Below are positions 49,666-60,953 of a DNA stretch of 64,000 nt, piece by piece. Both the position numbers and the translations under genes were made by a program. The first letter of the stretch is position 1; the number at the start of each line of letters is the position of its first letter. Source of the DNA: Pterobdella sp. o SKG-2022 (taxonomy: Eukaryota; Annelida; Clitellata; Hirudinida; Piscicolidae); NCBI GenBank assembly GCA_964035795.1, contig OZ038326.1:7815729-7879728 (forward strand). The letters are read 5' to 3'. A model generated the notes under the pieces. The model saw nothing but the letters and a program-made list of their open reading frames with translations. It did no database searches and was not told the DNA's origin.

Positions 49666-52600
49666 TCAGAAAGTGGGTTGATAAAAAAGTGTGGTGATAT
49701 ATTTCTTCTTGTAGCGGTGAGTGGAGCTCATGGTGATGACTCCACCCCTAATTGAAAGGGCATGCAGGTGGTTCAATTCGGCCGTGTGTGGGATGGGTAG
49801 GATGCTGGGGTCCTTTGACTGGTGTGGTGGTTAGACGTTTAATGGTATGTTGGGATGTTGGTGAGATGGGATGGGGAGGTGGTAATATGTTGTGGTGTTG
49901 GTGAGGTGGTAAGATGTTGTGGTATTGGTGAGATGGTGAAATGTTGTGGTGGGATGGTATGCTGGTAAAGAATGGTGGATAAGTGTGAGTGTGGTTTGAA
50001 GTTTTGTTACTATGACAACAATATTAAGCTTAACATCTTTTGAGCTCGAACGGTTAAAATTTTGCGTTAATTATATCCAAAGATTCTATATAAGAAAATT
50101 AAAATAATCATTTTAAAAATATTAATATAAAATAACAATTTACAACACAATGATATGTATCATGCTTATAAGATACTCAAAGAACTGTTTCCAAACAAGT
50201 GGTTTCCATTTAATCTTGAAGCTCCCTGGGTTGAACATCACTATAATAAACCTCGCAGAGTATTATTAATTAATAACTTTTCGACCTGAAAGCCTCATTG
50301 AGATCATTCTTTTTTATATCTTATATTGCTTGGATAATGACATTTGTTGCAAAATCTATCATTTCAAGAGCATGATGCCTCATCAAAAGTTGACCATCAA
50401 ATGTGGTTGGTCCATTAGAAACAATCCTATATCTATTCCACTAATATAATAATTACTATTACTATATTAATAACAGTAATATTATTAATAATAATAGTAT
50501 TAAGAAGAATAATAATATTTATTCTTATAATTATTATTATCATTATTATGTGTTTTCTCACTGCTGAGCCGGCAATGAATTTGGTACCTAGCAATTTTCT
50601 AATTATTATTATTATTGGTACTGAGCTTTTTTCAAATTATTATTATTATTACTCATATCAACACTACAACTCATCGGCCACGTCTTTGATGTAGGCGACA
50701 ACATATCGAAGAGATCTCTGAACTACAAGGTTTGTTTGCTCCTATCAATAATAACAATAATAATAATAATAATAAATACTATTATCATCTTTATTTATGC
50801 TAATAAAAATGGGCATATGAATAATAAATATATTTTTGATGGTAAAAATCTTATTGATAACTTGAACAATATTATAAAAACGAAAATAATAATGACAAAA
50901 ATAACACTTTATCTTATATTATATGATATATTAAATAAATTAGATTATACTGGTGTACATGTCCCAGAAACTGAGGTTGACAACAGCCAGGCTAGATTAT
51001 TGGCACTATAGAGTAGCGCTCTGAGAAACCAATCAACTGCGCAACCGAAACACCAGATAGGAGTGATCAAATAGACGACTTACTTATAGAGTAATTTTCA
51101 AATATAAGCCAGTCTAACTAAAACAACATTTTACAGTCTGTTAGCCAAGCCAACGTCAAACACGAAGTTATGTGCTTCAAGCTTTTGTCAACTATATCAC
51201 CTGCCATGCAGAATGACAACATAATGCAATAGTCTACTGCTATTTAGGTTATAACAGAAAAACGATCTTTGACTACAAGTGCTAAGTGGTGCAGTTTAAT
51301 GTTGATGCCCAAAAGCAGAAAAACAAACTGAATAACATAAAAAGGATAATCTTGAAGAAAGAATAACGGAAAAATAAATAATACAGAAAAATGATAGAGA
51401 TGAAATACTAATAGAGAATATTGTAAAAAATTTTGAGAAGAATTAATAGTAGCGAAACCGATAACAACAACAAAATAATGAGCAAATACACATGAGGTTA
51501 TTCAAATTTTGTCTAAAACTAACTATTTCATTGCTCAAAATATTTTATTTGAAGTTCCATCTATATTTTTTTTTAGTTTATTATCACAGATTTAATTATT
51601 TTTATACATTCATAAAATCAATTCAGTTTTCTAAATTTCATTTATATAAGTATTATTATGGTTGCTTTTGTTTCAAACAGACCTTTTTTTCATATAATCT
51701 TAACTGTTTTGTTTATTTAGTTATACTTGCATAATTTTTTTTCTAATTGTCATTACATTACATTAAATTGCATTCGAAGTTCATAAAACTTAGTGGTCTA
51801 GAAACTCCTGAAGTTAATGCCACAACAATCATACTCGTCATTGATTTGATTTGATAATATGAAAATTATTTGTACCAACGAACAATCTCGGACACCTGGC
51901 ATTAAACTGCACCAAGCTCAGCACCTGCAATATGAGACTACTTTGCTGTTATAACCAAAAGCACTTCACGCTTATTATAGAAAGCATAATGTTTTTTCAC
52001 TGACCAATAGGATTGAAGCAGAAGGGACCAATCATAGAATTTGTAAAAAAAACACACTAGCATTTATTAAATAGCATAACACATAACAACGCATAACAAA
52101 CCGTTGACACACAACAACACAATAACACATAATAATATTACAACACAGAGTAAACACAATTTTTTTTCTGCAAAACCTTATGATTGGTCCTTTCTGCTTC
52201 AATCCTATTGGTCAGTGAAAAAAATCTTATGCTTTCTATAGTAAACGTGAACTTCCACTGTTTTAACCTGGACAATATAAGACTCCGGCAGGAGGTATTG
52301 ACAAACTGATATTCCGGTATAGTTGTCATTTGGATCGGTGGATGATCTCAGTTGACAACGGCAAGGCAAACTGCCAAAGTGTGGAAACGGCTGATCTTGG
52401 ATTCGATTATTTCAAGTTAGACTTTAGCTCGAGCTGGCAGTTTATGAAAATTTTTCCAAATAAATGATTTATTTTATGATTAAAGTTTAAAGTAATATCT
52501 ATTAATTTAGGGCGACTTTTGGCGAAACAAGATATTGGGACATGTACAGCAGTATTGTGAAGAAGATAAAACCAAAAATAAAAACAAAAATATTATTAGT

Positions 52601-55600
52601 TTTAATAACAATAATAAAAAAAATATTATATGAATTAATAAAAACAATGAAAAAAAATAAAAAATAACAGTAATAACAATAGCTGCAGGTATGAATTGAT
52701 TGGGGCATGTTGTCATACACCCACGTCTCAACCCTGTATGCAACATCCCTGAGATGCACTATGATGATGATGAAGATGATGAAGAAGATGATGGGAATGA
52801 TGATGATGATGATGATGGAGGTGTGGTGACGATGATTGTGAAGCACCCACCCAAATCTAAGGTGCTTGAAACGAAACAAAAACATGATGATGAGGTCAAT
52901 TGTTAAGATTGTTCTGGTGTTGATGTGTGAAAGAGGACTAACATTGAGGTTTATTGATACTAAGAGGTGACTGATGAGATCATTTGAAGCACTGCTGCAT
53001 ATGATTCATATGTTGGAAGATGACATGGAATGAAGATTGTAAGATGTTATGAGATTGCTACAAAAATCATTCCAATCCAACACACCTCTCCATGCCCCCA
53101 TTATAACACACCACTCCAATCCACTTCTCCACCTGACCCCTAATTCATGCCTTACCACCACACCACTCCACAACCAACATACCCCTACCACCACCACACC
53201 ACTTCACAACCAGCATACCTCCACCGCCACTAGCCTATTACCTCAATACTCTACTTTTTCCACCACCACTCTTTCACCCTATCACGCCTCTAATTCTAGT
53301 ACCACTTCCCCACCACCACACCAACCAACACACCGATGAAGTAGATTCCTTATTGAGGACGATTTGAAGGAGGTGAGGTGGAATGAGAGGAGGTCGTTGA
53401 TGTGGGTTGTTATTGCTTGGGATGTTGTGGCCGAACCCTAAGTCTGTCATGAAGAAAAAAATTTAATATTTCGGTCATTATGATTATTATTATTACGAAT
53501 TATTATTTTGAACTGTGACTCCCAAAATACACACCAACGAGAAACACATCAAAAATTATTTACAAAGTCCATTATTATTTTATACTAAAGTGGCGCCCTG
53601 TGCAACATGATGGATGCACCACTCTATGAGAAGAGAATAATAATGACACCATAGAAACTGATGCTAAAAAAATAATAAATAACAATAACAGTTATCATTA
53701 TTTACATTATTATTATTATTAGTAGTAGTAGCAGTATTATTATTATTATTATTATTTATTATTATTATTATCATTTATTATTTTTATTATTACTACTACT
53801 ACTAGTATTATTATTTTCTTTGTTGTTATTATTATTACTATATACAAAAACTTTGTGCATTTGTCTCTGGTTTTTAATTACCATTCTCGATTCAGGTTAA
53901 TTATTTAATAAAAACGATATTAAATAATAATAATAATGAATAATAAATTAAATAATAATATCATTAATAACACAAAATAAAACAATAATAATAATATAAT
54001 AATGACAACAACAATAATAATAATAATAAGGTGTTCAATGTTAGTAATGAAAAGAGGGAAAAAAGTTAAATCAGATGGAATTAAGCTACCCGACGACACA
54101 GTAATGAAAGCATTGAGAGATTAAGAAGGATAAAGTAACTTGGTATATTACAAGCTGACGATTTACAGAAAAAAGAAATAAAAATCGAACTTCTCAATGA
54201 ATACAAAAGAAGAGTGCGGAAGATTGTTAAGACAAAACTGAATGGAAGGAATATTTTTAAGGGTATTAACACTTGGGCCATCCCTGTTTTGAGATATTCA
54301 GCGCCTTTCCTTAGTTGGACAAAGACTGAGCTTCAGTCAATAGATGGGAAAACGAGGAAACTCTTAACAATACATAATGAACTGCACCCACGAAGTAATG
54401 TAGATAAGTTTTATATACCAAGGAAAGATGGGAACGAGGACTGGCAAATGCTGAAAATACTGTTATCTTGGCCAAAATCAGCCTTGAGGATCACATCAAA
54501 AAAAGCGATGAAAGACTTTTATGTGCAGCTAGAGGTGATTTTGAAAATCCAGTAATTGCCACAGTGAAAGATATGAAGAAAAATATTCAAGATGAGAGAA
54601 AAATAAAAATGGAATGAAAAAAGAGTGTATGGACAGTTCTTAAGAGATACATCGGCAAAAGTGAACAGAGTTGGGTAGGAGATGGCTAAGTAAAGGCGGT
54701 TTGAAAATCCAAACTAAATCGCTTTTATGTGCGGCTCAAGAGCAAGCCTTGAGGACCAACTATCTCAAATTCCATATAGATAAAAACAACTAACAGTCCA
54801 CTGTGTAGAATGTGCGGCAACAAAAGTGAAACCCTTCAACACATAATCTGCGAATGTGAGAAATTGGCCCAAAAAGAGTACAAGAGACGCCACGAAAACG
54901 TTGCTAGAAGACTCCATTGGGACTTATGTAAAAAAAATAGATTAATATGCAATGAAAAGTGGTACGAACATGAGCCAGATAGTGTTGTGGAGAATGATGA
55001 CATAAAGTTGCTATGGGACTTCAATATACAATGTGACAATATGATAGAAGCTCATCGACCTGACATTGTCGTTTTACACAAGAAGGAAAAAAGTGTCTGA
55101 TTGTGGATGTTGCTGTACCTGGAGACTGCAGAATCAATGAAAAAGAAAAAGAAAAAATTGATAAGTATCAGGATCTGCGAAGAGAAGTTAGCAGACTATG
55201 GCAGCAAAAATAAGTGCATGTGGTACCGATTGTAACTGGAGTCCTTAGAAGTATAAGCAAAAACTTCATAAACTTTCTTCACAAATTAGAAATTAATAGA
55301 AATATGGGAAAGTTGCAAAAAACGACATTACACGTAATTAATAATAATAATAATTGACGAGGTTTATTATAGTGATGTTTAACCCAGAGAGTTTCAAGAT
55401 TACTTGATATTTGTAAAATTGTAATATTCTATTATAATAATAGGTTATAACAGCTTAATATTTAAAAAAAAAACTAGTTTTTAGCCTCTTTCCAAAGTCC
55501 TTCACTTTTCTAACCCTTCTCAAGCCTTCCGGCAAGCCGTTCCACAAACTTGGGCCTTCAACCTCAAACCTACGCTTTCCAATACTAGACATTTTGGACT

Positions 55601-58600
55601 TAGGGACGTATAAATTGGTTGAGTCCGAAGATCTAAGCTTTCGCCTTTCAGGTATTTCAGAGATAGGTATGAGTCTTTCCGATATGTATTTTGGACCATA
55701 TCCTAGCCTACATTTAAATATAAGTAATAATATTTTATAAACTACTCTATCGCTAACTTTGACCCAATGCAACTTTCTCAAAACTGGAGTTATATGGTCA
55801 AACTTTCGTGTGCCTGTAATTAACCTGGCTGTAGTGTTGATAAGAGACTGGACTCTACACAGCTGCTTTTCAGGTAACCCAGCTAACAAACAATGTGTTG
55901 AAATAATCTATTCTGCTCAGAATCAAAGCAACAGCAGGGGTCCTCAATGAATCATAAGAAAGACACTTCTTAATGGACCTTATCTGCCTGAGAGCTGAGA
56001 AGCCTGCTTGCAACATCTTACTAATATGTGAGTTCATGCTCAAATCTCTATCCATGAAAACACCCAGGCTCTTGACACTTTCTGAAGGTGATATGAAAGT
56101 AACCAGTATCCTTAGCTGTTTAGTTGGTAACTTGTTCACCTTTCTCAAAGAAGAAAACCATATAGCTTCAGTTTTGGATCTATTGAGTTTAAGACTATTG
56201 GATTTCATCCAGGCTGCCATCTCATCGACACAGACAGACAATCTGTTCTGCAATTGCTCAGTTTCACCACGTTACCGCAAGAATCTTGAAGAAAGTTCTG
56301 GAGCTGTAGGCAAATTTAGTAAGACTGGTCATTAGTTATGACCCGTCTTATTAAAGTTTTTTCGGCAAAATGTTTGATAGATTTCACAATAATAATATTA
56401 ATATTAATAATATAGTATTAATATTAAAATAACAATAAAAACAAGGATAATGCTTTTTAATGGTGTAAATTTTGGTGTACATCAAGGATCTGTATTGAGT
56501 CCTTTACTTTTTATTCTTGTTTTGGAAGCTTTGTTTAGAGAGTTAAGAACCGGTGTTCCTTGGGAACTTTTATATGCTGATGACCTGGTTTTGATCTCAG
56601 AATCACTAGACGATTGTATATCTAAATTTGAAAAATGGAAACTGGAAATAGAAAGTAAAGGATTGCGGGTGAACTCCAAAAAAACAAAATTCATGTTACT
56701 TGGTTCTAAAAACTTGAGGGATTCTGGAGCTTTTCCTTGCAGTGTACGCCACAAAGGTGTTGGCGTCAACTCAGTTTTTTGCTCGACATGCTCTCATTGG
56801 GTCCACAAAAGATGTAGTGGTTTGACTGGAAGAATGAAGGATCAGGCTTACGTATGTCCTCGCTGTCTCAATTTAGCGCCACCTTTGGATTATAGGCCTA
56901 TCAAAGAGGTTATTGTTGGTAATGCCACAATGGATGTAGAACCGAAGTTTTGCTACCTTGGTGATATGTTGTGTGCAGATGGAGGTTGTGAACTGGCAGT
57001 TATCACCAGATGTTCAGTTGCCTGGGGTAAATTTAAAAAACTGTTGCCCATATTGACCTCTAAACACATCCCCTTGGAACTTCGTGGCAAATTATACAGA
57101 CCTTGCGTGCGTTCTGCCTTGTTATATGGCAGTGAAAACTGGGCTCCAACAGTTGCTGTTTTGCAAAGGCTGGATATGTGGCGTTAAGCCAAAGGATACA
57201 AGTCCATCATCAGTTTTCCTCACAAAACTCAAAATCCCAGACATAAAGACGCTGCTACAGAGCCGTCGTCTTCGTTGGTATGGTCACGTGAGACGTTCGT
57301 CCATGTGTATCAAAGACGTGCTCGAACTTCCTCTGCCTGGAGGTCGTTCCCGTGGTAGACCAGCAAAAACTTGGTTGAGTTGTGTTGAAAAGGATATGGA
57401 ATTCTATCGCCTGGAAAATGCGGATCCACTCAATAAAGCTGAGTGGAGAAAGTGTATTAGCCGACTGCTGTATACCCCAGCTAATCGGACGCCTAAAGCA
57501 GTATAATCTAATATGGATATTATTATTCCAGATTATTACACACCAACCTTCAGCCTCCCTGATCGACTCATCATCAGCAGCAAGAGCCTTGAAGATCTCA
57601 AAATCTGAGTCCTGGATCTTCAAAACGTTGTTGTACGAACCTACGTCGTTGGTTGTCAGAGGCTGTAGGGAGGTGATGTTTGGGGTCCTTTAGCTTCGAA
57701 TTGTCACATGCTCAAAAATTTTTAAAAGTTGATGGATGTTATAAAAGGCTTGATGATGTAGGATAGTGTAAAATATTGTGGTACTAGAAAAAAGTTTGCT
57801 TGTTTAAATCAATAGAACAACTTCAAGTTATCAATAATGCAGGTTGACCTGAATGCAGTTGTTATGATTATTTAATGGTTGCTAGTGTAGAAGGGTGATG
57901 ATTATGATAATTTTGTCATTTCATATTATTCACCATGTTTCTATATGCGTCTTTACACTGCTATTGGTTGTTGATCTTAAATTAGCATGATACACAGAAA
58001 AACAAACAGCAGCTAACTACATCAAGCTCAATATGTTGCTTGTCTTAAGTTTCCATTGCATCATTTGTCAATACGCCTCATTTTGATGTTCCCATTGGAT
58101 GTTAGTGTGATTTGTATTGAAATGTACTTGAGATATTTCTCTGAGAGGGATTCGAACCTCGCATCTTCGAGTTTGACTTGAGCTTGCTCTAAGACATCTT
58201 AATCTCACCCTGATAATAATCACAAAAACTCATAAAATAAATGAAGTGAAATTAATAAGCATCTGAAAAACTGAAATTTCATCACAACGGGGCAGAATAA
58301 AGGCCACACATTTTTTTTACAAAAATGAAGAACTTGCAAAGTTGATAAGCCTGAAGTTATGGTAAATGTTAGAGAAATACCTAAAAAGTCTCATATGATC
58401 TTTTCTTGAATAAAAATTCAGGTAAACAATTAGCACTAATTTATACATGGCGTCGGTACATGATACCATATTACAGTTTATACAGATATCAAGCTTGAGA
58501 GCTGAATTAGATGCATTATCTCCATTGAACAAATATATTCACCTCAGCAGTTGTCATTTTAAAATACTGATGTGACGAAATATTTTTTATACAAACATTT

Positions 58601-58669
58601 AAAATTTAGGCCACATCATCACAAGGCGTCAGATCAAGTTAATTTGGTCTCATTATTTTTATTTTTAAT

Positions 58670-58700
<31 letters not shown>

Positions 58701-60362
58701 CATTTTTATTTTTTTGTTCAAGGCATATGGTTTCAAGATCTCTTGTAAACAACTTAATGACGTTTGGAGGGTTCAAGGTTGTCCAACATAAAGAAAATGG
58801 AAAGGAGTTAAAAAATTACGTATGAAAAATAGAAATTTTGGAGAATTAGTTTGAATGTCACAACAAGAATAATGAATAGAGATTGGAAAAGATGAAAATA
58901 ATGAGAGCCATTACAAGAAACAAAACAACAAACCACAATTTTTCACTCAAAGATCAAAAATCTTTTTGTTATAACTAATAATTATGTGAGCATAAAATAC
59001 CAAATAATTATGGCAGAAATTAAAGCCGACTACATTGAACGATTTCACCAACGTCTTCAAATAAGGACATTCAAGTTTTCAACTGAACAATCATGTTAAA
59101 ACTAATACTTCGGTATTTGGTGATTTATTACTGGATTATATGATGTTCCTGAATAATTTTTAATTTATTTTTATTTTTTGCTTGAAGCATTGAGTTATCT
59201 ATATAGCTCCTAGATGAAGTACTTGAAGATATTTTAAAATAATAAATCAAAAGCAAATCGATACAAATGCAACAATAATAATCAAATTTTTGATCTTTTT
59301 TCAACAAAACATTCCTAAAATACACCCTTGCGCCCAAAAATTATCAAACCAAACCACACCACAAAATAGAAACAGTCACCAAAACATCAGAAAAACAGAA
59401 AAACCAGATCAGCTAATAAAAACATCTCGTACCTCATCTGGGTCATACTTCCACATTCCATCTACCAAGTACTTGTAGAAATGCTCTCCTATTGGCAGTT
59501 CAACTACTGCTAAAGATTCTTCTTCTCTGTGAATTCATTAACTCTTTGCTTATCGAAATAATTTACTTTGAATGTATTTTATTGAAATCATTACTGTTTG
59601 ACTATTTCCATTGATGCACTCATTGGTCCAAGTATATACATTGGATGAATCATTAGTGATTTGGACATGCTTAAAATAAATTGAAATCATTAGAATTGAG
59701 TTTTTATTGTCTTATTTCCATCAAATTAATTATGATTTTAAATTCATTCAACTCACAGATATTACACAAAAAAGTTAAATAAAAAAAAATTACAAATAAC
59801 ACTATATATTTATTACTCAGATTCAACAAACAAGCACTGACCCTTTACAGAGAGGGATTCTTGATGTCCACCCATCGAAACTGCCCATGAGGAAGACCTC
59901 ATTACCTCCTCCCTTCCATTTGAACATTGTGGGCACTGTCAGCCTGGAAGCTGGTGGATCTCCAGTGGAAAATCTTCGAGTCACTCTCTCATTTTTCACG
60001 ATCTTTTGGTGGTTGATGTGGATGGTGTTGGTGGTTTTGAAAGATGGTTAAGAGGTATGGTGCATGATTTAATGGTTGGTTTGTGATATTTGAGATTTAA
60101 AATTGGTTGCATACATATTAAAATGGTTACCTTGATAGGCTTATAATTGAAACAACTTACTAATATAAAGTTAAGATCATCAATTTTGAATTTTTATATT
60201 TTTGCAATACAGTATCTATAAAAAAAATAGTTGTGTGGAACCAACCTTGTATCTTGGAAGTTTGGCATTTTCGTCAAAATAATCTTCAGACTGACATGTG
60301 TTTTCATCAATAGATCCAAATATGGGCTTGTCATACGAAGGTGATCCGGGAGCGTTGCCCAT
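49666..60362 (-). CDS. PRKAB: AMP-activated protein kinase beta subunit
   Basis: Scaffold and glycogen-sensing subunit of AMPK. Exons: 60362-60246, 60002-59842, 59526-59433, 57662-57548, 53437-53334, 49812-49666. They give 738 nt, 245 residues, all phases joining. The start MGNAPGSPSY has the N-myristoylation Gly2 typical of the family. Carbohydrate-binding module (CBM48) about residues 70-150: MFKWKGGGNEVFLMGSFDGW, ELPIGEHFYKYLVDGMW, YNNVLKI; the tryptophans, lysine and asparagine that contact sugar are kept. The stretch equivalent to human beta1 Ser108 (LTRSHN) reads PLCKGEEES, so that site is not conserved. C-terminal alpha/gamma-binding domain: RPPLIPPHLLQIVLNKEST, NHLHALSIRGGVITMSSTHR, YKKKYITTLFYQPTF then stop. 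Introns 4 (4.1 kb) and 5 (3.5 kb) are packed with transposon relics. Tandem with BAP1, 591 bp apart. Confidence 0.95.
49830..49975. repeat. TGGTGTTGGTGAGATGG minisatellite-like tract
   Basis: Imperfect 20-35-bp units with TATGTTG(T)GGT and GGTGAGATGG, in AMPK beta intron 5 next to the last-exon acceptor. In gene sense it is a C/A-rich tract immediately upstream of the acceptor. Confidence 0.75.
50440..50780. repeat. (ATT)n/(AAT)n low-complexity cluster
   Basis: Several interrupted ATT/AAT trinucleotide runs (50440-50550, 50600-50650, 50745-50775) in AMPK beta intron 5. Confidence 0.85.
50921..51080 (+). repeat. Dispersed repeat, paralogue of 15222-15303, followed by SINE-like body
   Basis: Blocks TTAGATTATACTGGTG, CATGTCCCAGAAACTG and GGCTAGATTATTGGCAC match the CNOT4-intron copy. 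The next 70 bp (GTAGCGCTCTGAGAAAC..., AACCGAAAC) resemble the SINE body at 3912. Confidence 0.6.
51967..52252. mobile_element. Foldback MITE with about 90-bp terminal inverted repeats
   Basis: The left arm (51967-52057: TATAGAAAGCATAATG, CACTGACCAATAGGATTGAA, GCAGAAGGGACCAATCATA) is mirrored by the right arm (52146-52252: TATGATTGGTCCTTTCTGCT, TTCAATCCTATTGGTCAGTG, CTTATGCTTTCTATA). The 90-bp middle is CACAACAACAC-rich. In AMPK beta intron 5. Confidence 0.88.
52246..52440 (-). repeat. Dispersed repeat, paralogue of 15330-15530
   Basis: Reverse complement aligns across nearly its whole length with the CNOT4-intron copy (ATAATCGAAT, GATCATCC, CCAAATGACAAC, ATACC.GAATAT). The foldback MITE at 51967-52252 abuts or slightly overlaps it. 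Confidence 0.72.
53690..53860. repeat. (ATT)n microsatellite cluster
   Basis: Long interrupted ATT runs with TAG/CAG variants, in AMPK beta intron 4. Confidence 0.92.
54060..55340 (+). mobile_element. R2-like LINE 3' half with restriction-like endonuclease (degenerate)
   Basis: Plus strand: RVRKIVKTKLNGRNIFKGIN, INTWAIPVLRYSAPFLSWTK, LDRKTRK-type IDGKTRKLLTIHNELHP and FYIPRKDGNEDW (54214-54460). Then CRMCGNKSETLQHIICEC, a CCHC knuckle (C-x2-C-x8-H-x4-C) at about 54806. Then YKRRHENVARRLHWDLC, LLWDFNIQCDN and RPDIVVL...VDVAVPGD (about 55055-55130), the PD-D catalytic core of the R2-type restriction-like endonuclease. Frame breaks near 54555-54700 and 55100. The RT palm is absent. Lies antisense in AMPK beta intron 4. 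Confidence 0.82.
55460..56295 (-). mobile_element. CR1/L2-like LINE 3' fragment
   Basis: Two minus-strand pieces. 56253-55870 reads MAAWMKSNSLKLNRSKTEAI, VKSLGVFMDRDLSM and FSALRQIRSIKKCLS. 55889-55455 reads CRVQSLINTTARLITGTRKF, HITPVLRKLHWVKVSDRVVY, YGPKYISERLIP and GPSLWNGLPEGLR. This is the RT thumb plus the conserved C-terminal domain of CR1/L2-type LINEs. 5'-truncated; one frame break near 55885. Confidence 0.88.
56440..57510 (+). mobile_element. LINE fragment with embedded PHD-like finger (second copy)
   Basis: Same family as 505-2341. HQGSVLSPLLFILVLEALF, LLYADDLVLI (YADD motif), GLRVNSKKTKFML. Then a Cys/His cluster at residues about 95-140 of the 245-residue ORF (FCSTCSHWVHKRCSGL, then YVCPRC), FCYLGDMLCADGGCELA, LRGKLYRPCVRSALLYGSEN, and after a frameshift near 57180 LLQSRRLRWYGHVRRSS and GGRSRGRPAKTWLS to a stop at 57506. 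It starts abruptly inside the RT palm. Sense orientation is opposite to the host AMPK beta gene; it ends 38 bp before exon 4. Confidence 0.88.
57663..59432. other. AMPK beta intron 3, nothing recognised
   Basis: 1.77 kb, AT-rich, with a short (ATT)n run at about 58675-58705. No repeat family or coding segment that I can support. Confidence 0.5.
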
Positions 60363-60953
60363 AGTGATTATCACTAAGCGTCAAAAAAATTAATATTTAG
60401 AATCAGAGAAAGGAAAACTGTGATGTGAATAGTTTGAAAGCACGGATGCAAGAATTGTTTGACGGTCAAGGTTACATGAGGATCGTACTTAAGGAGGATA
60501 AAATAAATATAGCAAAAAGTCATATATTCAAATAGCAGTATATAGCCGCTATTTCAACTTGAATAATAGAATGTCAATTAGTTATTTAAGATAAAATGAA
60601 TTGAGCAACTTAAGCAGCAAAGATAAACTAGAGCTACGTAAACAATACTATATGAATTCAAATCGAGGTCGTTAAATAGACTAAATTTATTTTTTAAAAA
60701 CTTGTAGGAATCGTTTAAGTAACTTATATAACTTTATTTACTTGTTATATATTTAATTAAAATGCAACAATCGCCCTTTGAACTAGTTAATTTTTCAAAC
60801 ACTACACAAGCACTAGTATATACCTTACAAAGTCTCAAGATTAATTTACTCAAAAACTTCCAATTTGAAATAATGTATTTGTACAAAGTTTACACAAAAT
60901 GAACACTAATGAGACGAATTACAAAACGATCTACATTTCTACACTCAAAACTG
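60363..60953. other. AMPK beta / BAP1 intergenic region
   Basis: 591 bp between the BAP1 stop and the AMPK beta start, both minus strand. It must contain the BAP1 3' end and the AMPK beta promoter. No motif stands out. Confidence 0.5.

Noticed and set aside
52700..52906. Asp-rich plus-strand ORF
   Set aside because: Produced by a (GATGAT)n low-complexity tract in an AMPK beta intron.
53006..53339. Thr/Pro/His-rich ORFs near 53.1-53.3 kb
   Set aside because: Translations of a CACCAC minisatellite next to AMPK beta exon 5.
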